Of a stretch of 64,000 nt of DNA, positions 46,801-59,099 are shown one piece after another. The notes under the pieces were generated by a model. It worked only from the letters and a program-made list of their open reading frames with translations, made no database searches and had not been told where the DNA came from. Both the position numbers and the translations under genes were made by a program. Every line of letters begins with the position of its first letter. Positions within the stretch are counted from its first letter, which is position 1. The stretch is from Moringa oleifera (lineage: Eukaryota > Streptophyta > Magnoliopsida > Brassicales > Moringaceae), in the NCBI GenBank assembly GCA_021397835.1, contig JAJFZO010000287.1:932501-996500 (forward strand). Reading direction: 5' to 3'.

Positions 46801-49800
46801 GGTAGCCAAGGCTTTTGATGCTCGAGGTGACTATTTTTTACCTTTTCAAGATGGTGATTTTCGATGTCAATGTTTGAAGAATTTTCAGCAAAGGCAGCCA
46901 CGGAGATTGGTTATTTATTTGAAAAAGAAGAAGATTTTTATTTTAGGGATAAAAATCGAGATCCACAAATTCAAGAATTTAAAATGAAGATGGATTTACG
47001 AAATTTCGACGATTGTTTAAACGTTGAAGATTTTCTCGTTTAGGTAAAAACTATTGAATTTTTTTTTTTTGATTATTTGAATATTTCAGAAGAAAACCAA
47101 GTCAAGCTCGTGGCATATAAGTTAGAAGGCAAAGTTTCAATTTGATGGAAACAACTTCAATATAATCATCAACGCCAAGGAAAACAGCGTGTTCACACTT
47201 GGCCCAAGATGAAGCAATTACTACAAAGGAGATTCTTTCTTTGGATGAGTTTTCTTTGCAGCCATAAAACTCGAGGGCGAGTTTTCTTTGAAGTAGAAGG
47301 GATTGATGTAGTGTACATTAACATAGTGTTTTATTTCGGTTAATGTCTTATTTTGATTAGATACTTTAGTTTTCTATTTAGTCAGTTTTCTATTCTCTCA
47401 AGTTTCCCATTTAGTCATTTTTCTATTCTCTCAAGTTTCTCATTTAGTTAGTTTCTTATTCTTTCAAGTTTCTCATTTCTAGTTTTTTTTATTTTTTTGA
47501 CATTTTTTATTCTTAGTTTACTTTTTTACATTATTTAAAGACTTATTGTAATAGTTAGAGGGAATTCAATACAATTTATCAAAATTTTCTCTAAAAGTTT
47601 AACCTTTGGGTTTGTTCTTTAATTTTATTTCGCTTCTCTTTTGAAGCAAACCTTCCGCTGCACCAAACGGTATCAGAGCAAGGATTTTACTTTCTGATGG
47701 TTGACGATGATCTATGCTCATAAGGAAGAATTGTAATCGTTGATTTTAAAATGGACAAAAACAAGGATGACATTACCAATTTTATGTTAGGCTGAGCCAC
47801 GGATTAGGTCGCTCTTTTCAAGATGTTTCAAGACTCTGCCTTGTTATGCAACAACTGCTTCATCCAACCCTGACTCATATACATGGTAAAGAACCAGAAA
47901 TATCTACGCTGAATTCAAAAGAAAAAGCAAAAAATAACATATAGCTCAGAGGAAGTAAGGCAAAGCTTGGGAAGTTGGTAACTAATTCGGAGTTTCGAAA
48001 GAGCGAGAAATGCTGGGAGGGAGTTAGTAGGAGAGAGCTAGAAAGGGAGAGCTCGTTGTTGCTTAGGTTGTGTGGAGTGAGGGGTAAGGTGCCTCTTTAT
48101 ATAAGAGAAGCTGGGAAGATACCTGCAAGAGGATGAGGGCATGTGCCCCGTGGAAGACATGCAGAGGGTGACTTGGTCTCTCATGACCAGGCCAGGTGAT
48201 GTGGCTTGTAGATTCGGGCTAATGGGTGTTGTTAGGTAGAGATACCTAGAGAAAGGCTTTGTCTCCCACTAAGTCTTCCTTTGCTCTATTTTTAAAAATT
48301 TAGAATAAATAAAAATTAAATTAAATAATTTTTTTTTTCAAAAAATTAAAGCATTGCCTAGTTTGGACTCAGATTCAAACTTGAGCTTGGCTTGATATGG
48401 CACGACCAATCGATCAGATGGTGACATGCACACATATGTGGTAGACTCACATGTGTCAATCTCCTTCCTCTTCCACAAAAGTGGAGTACCCTTGGGGCCT
48501 AAAACCATCTCAAACTTCACACTTTATATACAAATCCAAAAAGTTGTATTTTGTAGATGTGAGATTCTAAAAGAAAGGGTAAGGCACCTTTCAAAGCGTT
48601 TTCAAATTCTTTTTTTTTTCAATAGTAATTGATCAACAAATCTTAATTTCTGATAAGATGGTACCTTGCGGGTATGAAATTGCCAATATATTTTATACTT
48701 GGGAAATGTGTAGAAACCTTGAAACTTCATTTGTGCTCATGGGGGAAGGGGTTACTCTCAGTGAGAATAATGGACCTAGTAAGAAAAGGAATATGGGGAT
48801 ATAGTAACTACAAGGGAAGTAATTGGTCGAATTTGAAAAAAAGGAGGATTGGTAAACTATGTTGTCTTGAAAAGCCCTCAAAAATGTGAGTAAAATTTGC
48901 AACACTATGGGGGTTTCCTTTGATGGGTTCAAAGAACAAGCTTATAGTTTGTCTAGATTGAGGAAAAAAATAAGAGATGAGTAGTCAGTAAGGGTGAGAA
49001 AAGCGGAGGGATGTGGGGATACTGGATGGAAACATAAAAGACTTGCATTTTGTGATGAATTATGATAAAAGAGGAGGAGCAAGGGAGGAAGTGGAGGAGC
49101 GAGTAGAGGAAAGGGGTGGCATATGAAATAATGGTGCTTAGGATATTATCATGGAATATAAAGGGGCTAAACAATTTTGAAAAAAAGACAGTAACTAGAG
49201 ATGTGTTAAGGTAGAAAGTTGATGGCACATGCCTGCAAGAAAGATGGAGGAGATGAATGATGGTGTAGTGAGAAGCTTGTGATGGTGAAGGGCGGTCAAA
49301 TAGGGGCATTGGCAGCTTAAGGTAGCTCTAGTGGATTACTAGTCACTTGGAATGAGAAGATGGGTATCTTGACGGATAGTTGGGTTGGATTAGTGCTAGT
49401 CTGCTGTGTCTTTAAGATGGATGGGAGGGGGACTAAGTGGGTTTTTATAGGAGCGTATGGGTAGATGAGGAAGGTTGGCAGGCTCTAAGGGGAGACCTCA
49501 ATGAATGTAAGAGGAGATTGGAATTACACAGCTTGAGTGACAAGATCTGCCTTAGCGGGGGAGGGGCGTTGTACAAATTTTTGTCATCTTGTAGTTAGGA
49601 GGAGACATTTTTGAACATGATCCCTAAGTTATTTCCACAACCTACATCGGGTCATCACCAAATTGTTTGGACATTGATGGGATGCATTGGGATCCCACGT
49701 CATTCAAATTTGAGAACATGTGTTGAAGATAGAGGGTTTCTTCAGTTAGTGGAAGGTTGTTGGGAAGGTACTAGTGTAGAGGGCCATGTGAGTCTGTTGC

Positions 49801-52800
49801 TTGTAAACTAAAAAAGGATAAAAAGTGAGATTCATAGATGGAATGTGGAGAAGTGAAAGGAGAGTAAGGGAGAGGAAAAAGAGCTTGTGGAGGGAGATTC
49901 GGGGGGGGGGGGGGAATATGAGATTCCAGCACTGGAAGAGTTAAGGCATAGAAGGAGTTGAATTGACAACAAGAATGGGAGCCATATCATGAATGCGGAA
50001 GTCTAGTGGACAAAAGTATGAGAAAATGCACATTACAGATTCAACTTCATCAATAAATTGAAGATTGAAGGGCATGAGATAATAGTGAAAAGAGCACTAA
50101 GTGGTGGTATCAAGGATTACTACTTTTAGTTTTATTTTGAGATAGAAAGTGGAGACAAAAATTAGATGGGCTCAAATTTAATAAGGAGCAATCTTGAGTA
50201 GTGGATTGGGGGCATTAATTAGGGAGGAAGAGGTTGATGGCTTTGCATGCCTATGATGAGGACAAAAGATCGAGTCCAAATGGTTTCATATTGGCAGCTC
50301 ACCTATGGCATTAGGCTATAATGAGGGGCAACATCATGGGATTGTTCGAGGAATTTCACAAGACGAGAAAATTTGTGATATATTACAAGAGAGCAAAGGG
50401 TAGTGATATAGAAGATTTTCGACTAATCAGTTTGATGGGATGTGTGTACAAACTTTTGGCCAAGGTACTAGTCGCGAGGTTAACTGTTATAGTTGATAAA
50501 ATAGTAAGTTAGAGACAAAATGCATTTTTTAAGGGTTGACGAATTCTATATACTATTTTCATCACAAACAAGGTTGGAAATCATCCATTGAAAATAAGAA
50601 GGAAAAATAGTAAATGCAAGTTGAATATAGAGAAAACCTATGATCACATATCTTGGGACTTTGTGTTGTATATGTTGATGAAAGTGGAATGTCAAGCGAA
50701 ATGGTGTAGTTGGATCAACAAGTGTATCCCAGAACGTCCTTTTCTGTCATGGTTAATGAGAGCTTTACTTATTTCTTTAGGTCGTCTAGAGGTTTATGGC
50801 ACCCTTTTACCCCTTTTATTTCTCATTCTAACATTATAGGCTTTGGATATGATGTTAGCAAAAGGGTTGAAGAATGGCTTGTTGAGGGCTTCAGAGTGGG
50901 TTGTAAAAAGGGTATTCTTCTTTTGCGGTATCTAGGCTTACCTCTAGGGACAAAGTTCAGGGAAACTGTAGTATGAAATAATATTTTAGAATGGTTTGAG
51001 GGAAGGCTTAGGTGATGGAAAACGAAAGCCATTGCCTATCAAAGGGTGAGAGGATTACTCTAATCAAAAGCACACTTTCAACTATACTAGTTTGTTTCAT
51101 GTTGTTGTTTCCAATCTTACTAGAGATTGCTTGCAAATTAGAGCATTTGTAGAGAAAATTTTTGTGGGGCAGCTTAGTATATATGGTTTGTAGTCACTTA
51201 GCCAATTGGGTAGGTAGGTTAGGTATTAGACCTCTAGTAACATTCAACAGGGCACTCCTATGGAAGTAATGTGTAGATTTATGGTGGAGTGTTATAGCCT
51301 TTGCAAGAGGGTGGTTGAGGCCAAGTATGGATTGGGCATGGAAGGATGGATGTCGAGGGAAGGGAGTGGTTTGTATGTTTCAAATATTAGTTAAGCCAAA
51401 TGGCCTGCTTTGACACTTTTTTTTTTTTTGGGTCTTATGGCACATTACTTGATGGAAGATGACATAGCTAGGGTGGGTTCACGGCAAGGCCACTAGAACT
51501 AGGTCCTCACCTTTTAATGAGGCTCATTTCAATCCATTCTACTTTTTGTGTTGTTTTAAATTTTTTATAGACAAAAATATATATTGATTTGATGGGGGCT
51601 CCTTGTTAATTTTGATTTTTTAAAGATTAAAATTGATGCGTTGATTTGAAAGGTTGTGTAGATATAATGGTCCGTTGTGTAAATATAAGGGGCTCTTGAT
51701 TGATTTAGTTTAAATTTTAAAAAATTACATGTTAATTTAATTAATTTTAGATTATTTTATTTTTTTTTTACCTTAATAGTCTTTTTTCCCTACATTTGTT
51801 ATTTCTCGTTTTCTTTTATTTATTTTTTCAATAACAGCGATATTATTCATCCTTATTTCTCTTTTCTTATTATTTTTCTTATTCTTCCATTTCTTCTTCT
51901 TCATTCTAGTCAACTTCTTTTTTCTTCTCTTAATTCTAGCATTTAAAGTTTAATATTCTTCACAATGATCCTTGCATTTTCAAAATTTTATATTTTTTAT
52001 AATTAATTGCAAGAAAATTTTATAGAAGAAAGAAAAGGTATGTATACAAATGTTGCTACAATTCCTAAAAGGTCTTATTTCTTTTTTAAAAAATTAGACA
52101 GAAAATAGATTTGCATTTGCTATGATTTTAGCTAAAAAAAATAGTACGTGAAATGATATAAAAGCTGTCTTTTGTGGCAAACATATAAAATATTTTAAAA
52201 AATATTGATTAAGATATGAATAATAAAGTGATATTGTGAGTTGAAGATTCTTTTAGAATTAATTATCTTACATGTATAGTTGATCAAGCTATTTATTCAA
52301 TTTAAAATAGATTTAAACAATTTATAATATAAGAAGATACTTTTGTTTTTCGTATGATTTAGAAAAATTAAGATCCTTAGGTGATGATGATTTGTAACAA
52401 TATTACTATAATTTTGAATTTTTTTTTTAAAAACAAGATGAGTTAAAGATCCATTTGATGGATTATTAATTTTGAAAGAGGTTTTACAAATAGGAATAGA
52501 AGCGCCACTTGAAATATTAATTTTTTTTAAAAAACATGAATTCTTTTTCAAATGCATGGATTACTCATAGAATATTATTAACAATCAGTTTCTACTGCAG
52601 AAAGGAGTTTTTTTAAAACTAAAATTAATAAAATCTTACTTATATTCAACTACATCACAAAAAAGATTAAATGAATTAGCTATCTTATCAATTGAAAAAG
52701 ATTTATTATCAAAATTTGAATATCCAAATTTAATTAATGATTTTGAATCTCAAAAAGTGAAAAATATGTTTTAATTAAAATATCATATGGGGCTCTCATG

Positions 52801-55800
52801 ATGATTTTGCCTGGGGCCTCAAAATGCTTGGAGCTGGCCCCTAGACCTAGCTCTCTGTATAGTCATATATTAGTTGCCTGCTGTGTGACGGACGATTTCC
52901 ATAATCTCAGTGTGCCTAAGCTCAACATAATCACCAATTAGTTGATTTATGATTGATTATAAATAAACTCTGAGTGAAGTTTTTGTTTCTCATTAGAGAA
53001 CTAAAGCAACTTGAAACTCTACTGTTCGAAATATGCTATTGTATACCAAAGGAAATGAAAGTCTGCCATTTTCATTTAAATTTTTAACGTTGATTAAACT
53101 TTCAATATGTCGAACAGTCGTTGTGCAATCTTATTCTGTACCATAAACCTTTTTTTTTTTTTTTCCTTTTCTTTTGGGATAGATTCGCTTTTAAGACATC
53201 TTCTTGCCTGCTTTTGGTTCAAATGGTTAAGATTTTGGCAATGTTAAGTTTAAGAGGATAATTTCTGTTCTGAATGTGGCAAATTTGATAAAACAGATTT
53301 TATATCTATACTCTTTAGATCCTGAGGGTTTTGGATGTTGTCATAATTCAACAGCCCCTCAAAATATTGGAGGGTCATCAGTGTCTTGGACAGGCTTCTG
53401 TTTTGTCCATACTATTGATCCATGTGAGAGGTTTGGTTGTAATGAGAGTATTGATCTGTTATTCCTAGTAAGAAATAGTGAGTGTCAATAATATTCTGTG
53501 AACCTCCACTGTCTACACTGGTTAACACATGTTTTGTTTTAACTCCTAAAGTATTTTTAACATTAATTTCATTGCTAGTGATAAATATCTGTTGCAGTGT
53601 AATGATACTAAAAAGTTTAATTACTTTGCCAGTGTGGATATAGTTTACTCAGGAGAATCTTGTGCCGATGCATGGATTGAAAAGGAGGTAAGAAAAGATG
53701 CCCACCTCTTACAAAATTGCAGATCTGTACTCTCATCATGTAAGTGATAAAAAAATTGTTTTAAGTAGGTTGAAAGACCACCAGTGGGCTTCCACATTCT
53801 CTCTCTATACATATATATATTTATGTATGTATCTGCTTGCTTATAACATATTATATATATAAACATCATGACAATTATTAATATTGCTGCTGTTGTAATC
53901 TTCAAAATCAAGTCTATAATTTAAATTACAAAATAGCATTGGATGAAACAAACATTCTTTTGGACCAATGAAGAGTTAGAGATGGTTAGCCTTGTTATAT
54001 CATATATAATTTTTGTCGGAGTGTATCGGTATGAAATGCTTTGTCCGGTGCTCTAGGTGTTTGTCATTTTACCCTGTTTTGCATCTTCTTTAGTATTTTG
54101 TTGGCATTTTGTCCATGTGACAGGTTGTAGCTCTGAAGGAGGATGGATGCCCTAGAGTTTGGGTAGTGACTTCAGATCATTGTCAACAGCAAGCAGCACA
54201 TGGAGCGGTATGCCTTTTTCAGATGGTTAGAGCATACTTGATGGAATAATCATGAACCAAATAAGATTCTTCAAAGATATTATAACAGTTCAATTCATTT
54301 TATGTCTACTTGGCCCTAAAGACAATTGTATGCAATAAATGGGGTGCCTCATCACATTGTATTGCCACAAAAAACTATGTCAGGATGACTTCCCTACATA
54401 TTCCAGTTTCCTACTGGGATAAAGATCATATTGCAAGATATTTATCCCTATTGTTTTATGTGTAGGAGTTTCACTGGGTAAGGTTGTTGGAAAGGCTGCT
54501 TATTTACTCATTGTTGAAAAGAATTTCTTTTTCTTAAGTAAAGATAGTGGGATGCTTTTTGGCCTTTTATTTTAGAACAGATCAAACCTTGTCGATGAGC
54601 AAGCTCTCCTGTTAGATCAGCACTTCTGATTTGCATTTAAAAGATAGAATAGAATATAGCTAGAGGTATAGCATGACGGGCAATTAGCATTTGATGAGGT
54701 GGGCATATGTTTGCTTGTTTTTTCATAAACTGCTGAAGATCAGTATTATGGTAAAAGATCAGCCTTCTGGCAGCAGAATTGAAAAAATGAAAGATATCAT
54801 AGCTAAAACATAAGGTAAGTTTTCATACCTAAGACTTTATAATTGTTAAAAAGGGGAGGAGGTTGGGGGGAGAGGGGGGGGGGGGGGGTGCTTGGTGCGG
54901 GGCATAACTCCAGTAACATCCTTTTATTAAAATTAATTCAATCTTGAGATGCAGTTCTGCACTTCATTTAGGAACCAATTAACCTGATCTGAAGATTGCT
55001 TTCAACTTTTACAATGATGGCAATGATAAATAGTTTTAATAAAACAACTTTAACTGAAATCCAGAGGCAGATATAAAGTCTCTGGTTAGCTAAAGTAAGA
55101 TCAAAATTATTCTATGAGCTGGGAGTTTATGATTGTAAATTATAAGCGTGGTTACTTTGACATGGATGGGTTACTTTATCCATTTTGTTTCTGTTCTATA
55201 TAAAATTTTCATATTGGTTGAAATATTAACTGAGCGGAGCAGTAACTTCATTTTGCTGAACAGGTGTTGATAGTCACTTGATATCACCCCATGTTAGTAA
55301 TCTGTAACAGACATCTGCTTGAAAGAATGCAAGAGTGTTGCTAGCATAAGTAGAAAACTGGTCTAAGAACCTGATAATTTGAAGCCACGATTTGGGGTTA
55401 GACTTTGGAGTCTCTGTTATGTTTATTCGTGGTTCTGACTTGAACTTTGACTATAGAGGCTGACTGGGGTCTAGTGGTTAATTCTTGTGCAGAACTTGGG
55501 CAAATTAGGAAAGACCACATTAATTGTCGTAATATTTCTTTACGATTTCTGAAGTGTTTGATCTATATAGAGCTGTTACATTTTTTATTTTTGGATTTGA
55601 TCAACCAAGGAAAAGATGAACATATATCTCTTTCGGACTTCCTAGATATGTGCATTTGAGTTTCATACTTTTTAAGTTTATGATTGCCCGCATTTTTCTT
55701 TGTTCCCTAAGTCACCTAACCACAAATGAAACACAACTCTTTCTTTCTTTCTCATTCGCAAAGCATATAGGCTCAGACATGCTTAGCGCCTGTTCTTTCT

Positions 55801-57570
55801 CTTCAAGGCCTTTTCTATCTGTTCCTTGGCAGTAGATCATCTCATGCAAATGCCTATTATTTGATATCACTAACTTTTCCCCTCTTCAGATTAGTAAATA
55901 TCCTGTCTGTAGTTGAAAACTGTTCACTCCACTGATGTCTTTCTTCATCCCCTTCCCCCAACCTCACCCCCCCTCCTCCATTGAGAAATTACCATGTTCA
56001 TGTATTCTCAAAATTGCCACTGAATATCATCAATATCTTGCTTTTTTGTTGAATTTCAAAGTTTCCAATTTTTTTTTTCAGAGATGACTCAGCATGTGGT
56101 TTTTGTATAGTTATATGTTTCACCTTATCCATTGCACATTGAAAAGTGGGTATCTGTTGTAATATTTTCCTCTAGTGAGCTACTAGAAGAGCAGTTTGAT
56201 CATGCTCTGTTAATAGCCATATAGACTTATTTTGTTTATTTGTTGATAGCACATAGACTTATCTCGTAACTATCATGCTTGTTTGCAGGGAGCCTTTGTG
56301 TGGAGTTCCAAGGCTCTGGTTACTGAGGTGAGATCTAGTAACTTTCAGCTGAACAACCATATGATGCATATTACAAATGAAAAAAATGGTAGGACCATCT
56401 TTGATTTTAACTCTTGTCCTTCGTGTTGCTTGCCTTCTCACTGTTGAACTAGGAAACCTTTTAGTCATTGAAATTGTCTGTGAATTTTTTACTATTGACC
56501 CATTATCTTTTTGTTGTTTTGTGCATCACCATCACGTTACCTTCATCCCCTCATCGAAGACAGTTCCATAAACCCTCTGCTTTTGCCAATTTGGCGCATG
56601 AAGACCTGTCAGGTGGTTGCAATTTTGCCCATTAAATTTCCCTATTCCTACTTGTAGTGCCTTCATTAACAGGATAACAATTGACATACTTAATGGTCTC
56701 TTATAGTTGCTTCTTCGTGCCCCCGTTGGTAAATATATGTGGAGGTCATGAATACTTGAATGACTAGCATTAGAGTGTAATATTTTGCTTGAGGCTTGAA
56801 ATGATAGACAGCCATCGTGAACTGTTCAACTTTATGCAAATTTAGATATAAATGTTACATATCTGAGTAAAAAACTGTTTTGCATCTTCATGTAGTCTCT
56901 GATGTATAAAATCATGCTATAACCAACTGGAATCTGACATGTACACCTTAATACGAATTATAATAATCTATATTCTATTTCATGGATGATTTAAATGCAG
57001 ATTAAAGCAACACAGAAGGAAGTAGAGAAGATGCTTCAAGAACAAAGGTGCTATATTCAGATAAAATTTTACAAACATCTTATTTTTTGCACAACAAACT
57101 TGAAAAACTTAGCTCTTCCAAAAACTCTGGAGTCTTAGACTGTCCTGTTTCTGAAAATCTTGTTATTTTAAAAATATGAAAGAAAGATAATACATTGGAA
57201 CGGTTTTTCTTGATATCCTTTTGGGTGAGGCAGGGAAAATAAATACAGTTCAAAAGCCTCATCTAAATTGAACTCACTTGCAATCAGGTTGCATTCAACT
57301 GTTTGTCATTTCAGTAGACCTGAACTCGTTGTTCTGAGTGGGTTCATGGTAGACTTCACTGGTTTTTAAAGCCATGTTAGATTTACAAATTTGATGATGA
57401 AACTTGTGCTCTTCCATGGGTGATTGCTCACAAGAAACATACTTGTCTCTATTTCCTTTTGCAGATCTACTTCTTTCCAGGGTAGATTATTAAAGCACAA
57501 TCTTGACTCTGAAGTTGTTGATGCTCTAAAGGATCTAAGAAACAAACTTTATGAGAATGAATCAAAGTAG
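43811..57570 (+). CDS. YacP-like NYN-domain protein, 10 exons, 298 aa, probably organelle-targeted
   Basis: Exons: 43811-43948, 44162-44233, 44311-44435, 44545-44705, 45638-45707, 53633-53687, 54124-54207, 56289-56327, 57001-57047, 57465-57570; 298 codons plus stop. ATG 43811 is chosen because an in-frame TAG lies at 43805-43807 and the frame joins exon 2 in phase. It gives a Ser/Arg-rich leader (CCSPSSSASPSRCNILVAMG) that looks like a transit peptide. An internal ATG at 43907 is in the same frame with a strong context. The body is a YacP-type NYN (PIN-like) fold: VPVLLVDGYNVCGYW with D127 and N130, VVVVFDAMMSG with D174, SCADAWIEKE with D201, VWVVTSDHCQQ with D225. These acidic residues match the metal site of PIN-like nucleases, so an RNase role is likely but inferred. 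Bacterial YacP (Rae1) cuts mRNA at ribosomes. Intron 5 is 7925 bp and filled with transposons. Confidence 0.9.
43961..43982. repeat. (GT)n microsatellite in intron 1 of the NYN gene
   Basis: About eleven GT units just after the exon 1 donor, followed by TTTAATTTT. Confidence 0.9.
45898..46257 (+). repeat. 5' LTR of the deleted retrotransposon
   Basis: Begins TGTAGTACACATTAACATAA and ends CGCTGCACCA, just before the PBS. It is clearly diverged from its 3' partner at many sites, so the insertion is not recent. Confidence 0.88.
46259..47250 (+). pseudogene. gag remnant of the deleted retrotransposon
   Basis: An open block 46259-46735 (EWWLDRIEQQLDGIEEIIRK) is followed by a broken stretch. That stretch reads the gag core: MDLRNFDDCLNVEDFLV, FDYLNISEENQVKLVAYKLE, WKQLQYNHQRQGKQRVHTWP, KMKQLLQRRF. 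Stops and a frameshift separate the two. At about 47235 the text passes straight into post-pol sequence. Confidence 0.8.
46260..46271 (+). promoter_or_regulatory. Primer-binding site, initiator tRNA-Met type
   Basis: TGGTATCAGAGC, the complement of the 3' end of plant initiator methionine tRNA, two bases after the LTR end. A mutated copy, CGGTATCAGAGC, follows the second LTR at 47668-47679. Confidence 0.93.
47307..47665 (+). repeat. 3' LTR of the deleted retrotransposon
   Basis: Begins TGTAGTGTACATTAAC and ends CGCTGCACCA. Homologous to 45898-46257 over its full length. Confidence 0.88.
47666..47710 (+). mobile_element. Extra fragment of retrotransposon internal region after the 3' LTR
   Basis: After the second LTR the sequence does not leave the element. 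It repeats the PBS and the following leader (AAGGATTTTACTTTCTGATG, GTTGACGATG), as at 46258-46302, and then stops matching. This is the start of a second internal unit, as expected for a tandem LTR-internal-LTR-internal array that was later truncated. Confidence 0.8.
47711..48640. other. Unassigned, probably repeat-derived DNA in NYN intron 5
   Basis: A GC-richer stretch at 47940-48260 carries CTCTTTATATAAGAGAAG (a TATA-like core at 48092-48109) in text resembling a retrotransposon LTR, but no partner LTR is seen. The rest (48340-48530) is open on the minus strand but not recognisable. Confidence 0.35.
48650..51395 (+). mobile_element. LINE-1-type retrotransposon, degenerate
   Basis: ORF2 starts near ATG 49131 with the endonuclease opening VLRILSWNIKGLN. 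Later blocks are GCVYKLLAKVLVARLTVIVD, NAFFKG, CKLNIEKTYDHISWDFVLYM, WCSWINKCI and PLLFLILTL from the reverse transcriptase. Then come YLGLPLGTKF, NILEWFEGRL, GLGIRPLVTFNRALLWK and the following thumb/C-terminal region. Between LTL and YLGLPLG a large part of the RT, including the YxDD box, is gone. Upstream, 48670-48960 may hold an ORF1 remnant with a damaged CCHC knuckle (YEKLPIYF-like text). Many stops occur. It lies in sense orientation in intron 5 of the NYN gene. Confidence 0.85.
51465..52850 (+). mobile_element. ZMYM1-like hAT transposon remnant
   Basis: The plus strand at 52260-52772 reads the C-terminal part of a hAT transposase of the ZMYM1/DUF4371 group: KDPFDGLLILKEVLQIGIEA, PLEILIFFKKHEFF, LKLIKSYLYSTTSQKRLNEL, AILSIEKDLLSKFEYPNLIN, DFESQKVKNMF, then a stop. 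The right end carries GGGGCCTCAAAATGC and GAGCTGGCCCCTAGACC, and the left has AGCTAGGGTGGG and GGGGGCTCC. That fits the GGCCCC-rich ends of this group, though I could not pair clean terminal repeats. Stops abound. Confidence 0.7.
54853..54888. repeat. G-rich tract in intron 7 of the NYN gene
   Basis: Four or more G runs (GGGG, GGAGG, GGGGGG and about 17 G with one A before it) on the coding strand. The RNA could form a quadruplex, or the run length may be an assembly artefact. Confidence 0.85.
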
Positions 57571-59099
57571 TGGATTGAGTTCAGCTTTCAGATATGTCCA
57601 CCTTGGGTCATTTTCAGGCAAAATTTGATCCAACCCATTGTTGCTCAGCTTCTATTTGTGTGATATAGGAGAGAAGCCTGTTTCAGTGATGAGTAGCAAA
57701 GATGGATAAATAAGTTGAGCGCCAAGGCAATAACCCCATTAAGCCAGAGGTTCAGCAAGTTACAAATCCTGAAAGATCTTTTTGGCTACCTGCATCAGAA
57801 ATGGGTATCAGATGTCGGAGTCAATCTGGATTCTTCCTGCATTGTGGGTAGCAGAACTCATAGAAGTGTAAGACTTGGTTGCTGAAGTTAACTTCAGAGG
57901 AAGAATTGTTGGTTAGGTTTTTTGTTTTAGGGGGAAGGCTGATGTATTTACTCTTTATCATACATTTTCATTTTCAATAATCAACAACATCCAATGAACA
58001 AGATTAGCTGTATAAATCTAGTTCAGGTATTTCAGTTGCCCTTGCATTATGATGTGCTTCATTATTGTTTTAATTGAAGATCAATATGAACATTATATGC
58101 ATGAATTTGGCATAAGTTTCCAATAGAAAAATTGATCTGAGAGTTTCTTACCTTATTCTTTAAATTTTCATCATTGTACATAATATTAGTTATGAATCAG
58201 TATAATAATCATTTTATTTTATCATATTAAATATGTGTTAATAAATTTGTTGTTAATGATGTTGATATATTATTTACAATATAATTTTAAAAAGTAAAGT
58301 AAAAAATAAATTAAATTATTAAAATTAATTATAAAATACATAATAAAAAATTATAAAAATAATGAAAGATCAAATAAAATGTTAATTGAATAGTTATTAA
58401 TCATAATATAGGAATGATTAAATAAATATAATAAATAAAGTTGATGAATTTATAGTGATTTCAAACTCAAAGATTTTAGGATATGTATTATCAAAATAAT
58501 AAACTATGAACAAATTTTGAATTAATACTTTAAATTTTAGGTCAACAATCAGATGATAAGAAATGAAAATTAAAATTGCATCATGAGTATACTCCTTTGT
58601 GTTTTATTGATAATTGAATCATAGTTTTTTTGTTTTAACAAAATCTATTAAAATTTGGTTATATATATATATATATATACATTTAATGTCAAGAAAAAAT
58701 AATTTTTATATGCACAGTGATATTATAAAAATCTTAAAATTATTGTTAATTGATTTTTTTGATTATAAAAGTGTATAATACCAAAATGATGTTAGATTTA
58801 AGGGTTAATTACATTAAAAAGACTTGCATTTTGCTTACGATCTTAAATTGAAACTTAAAAAAAAGATATATTTAAGATTTACGTATTTGTTAGATTGTTA
58901 ATGTGAGATTTTACCTATAATTTTTACTAACATTAATAGTTTTATGCATATATATGTGACTTTTACTTATAATTATCCTAACTTTTTTTTAAATACTATT
59001 AAAATAAATAAATTATTTTTTTATATCAAATATTAAAAAAATATGTAAAATATAAATATTTAAAGATAATTAAAAAAAGTAAATTTTATTTAATTTTGT
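57571..59099. other. 3' UTR of the NYN gene and AT-rich spacer
   Basis: The 3' UTR probably runs to about 57990, where CATTTTCAATAATCAAC offers a poly(A) signal. Beyond 58170 the DNA is AT-rich and non-coding. A (TA)n run is at 58661-58679. Confidence 0.6.

Larger units (their letters stand above)
45898..47665 (+). mobile_element. Internally deleted LTR retrotransposon (gypsy derivative)
   Basis: Two LTRs of about 360 bp (45898-46257 and 47307-47665) flank about 1.05 kb of internal sequence. Inside are the PBS, a gag start and a piece of the gag core. The sequence then jumps directly to the end of the parental element: the text from GATGAGTTTTCTTTGCA to the LTR is the same as that after pol at 412-476. 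Protease, RT and integrase are therefore deleted. It cannot move without help. It lies in sense orientation in intron 5 of the NYN gene. Confidence 0.88.

Noticed and set aside
53276..53491. Open frame of 71 codons just before NYN exon 6
   Set aside because: It falls wholly within intron 5. It matches no part of the NYN protein, whose reading frame joins exon 5 to 53633 without it.
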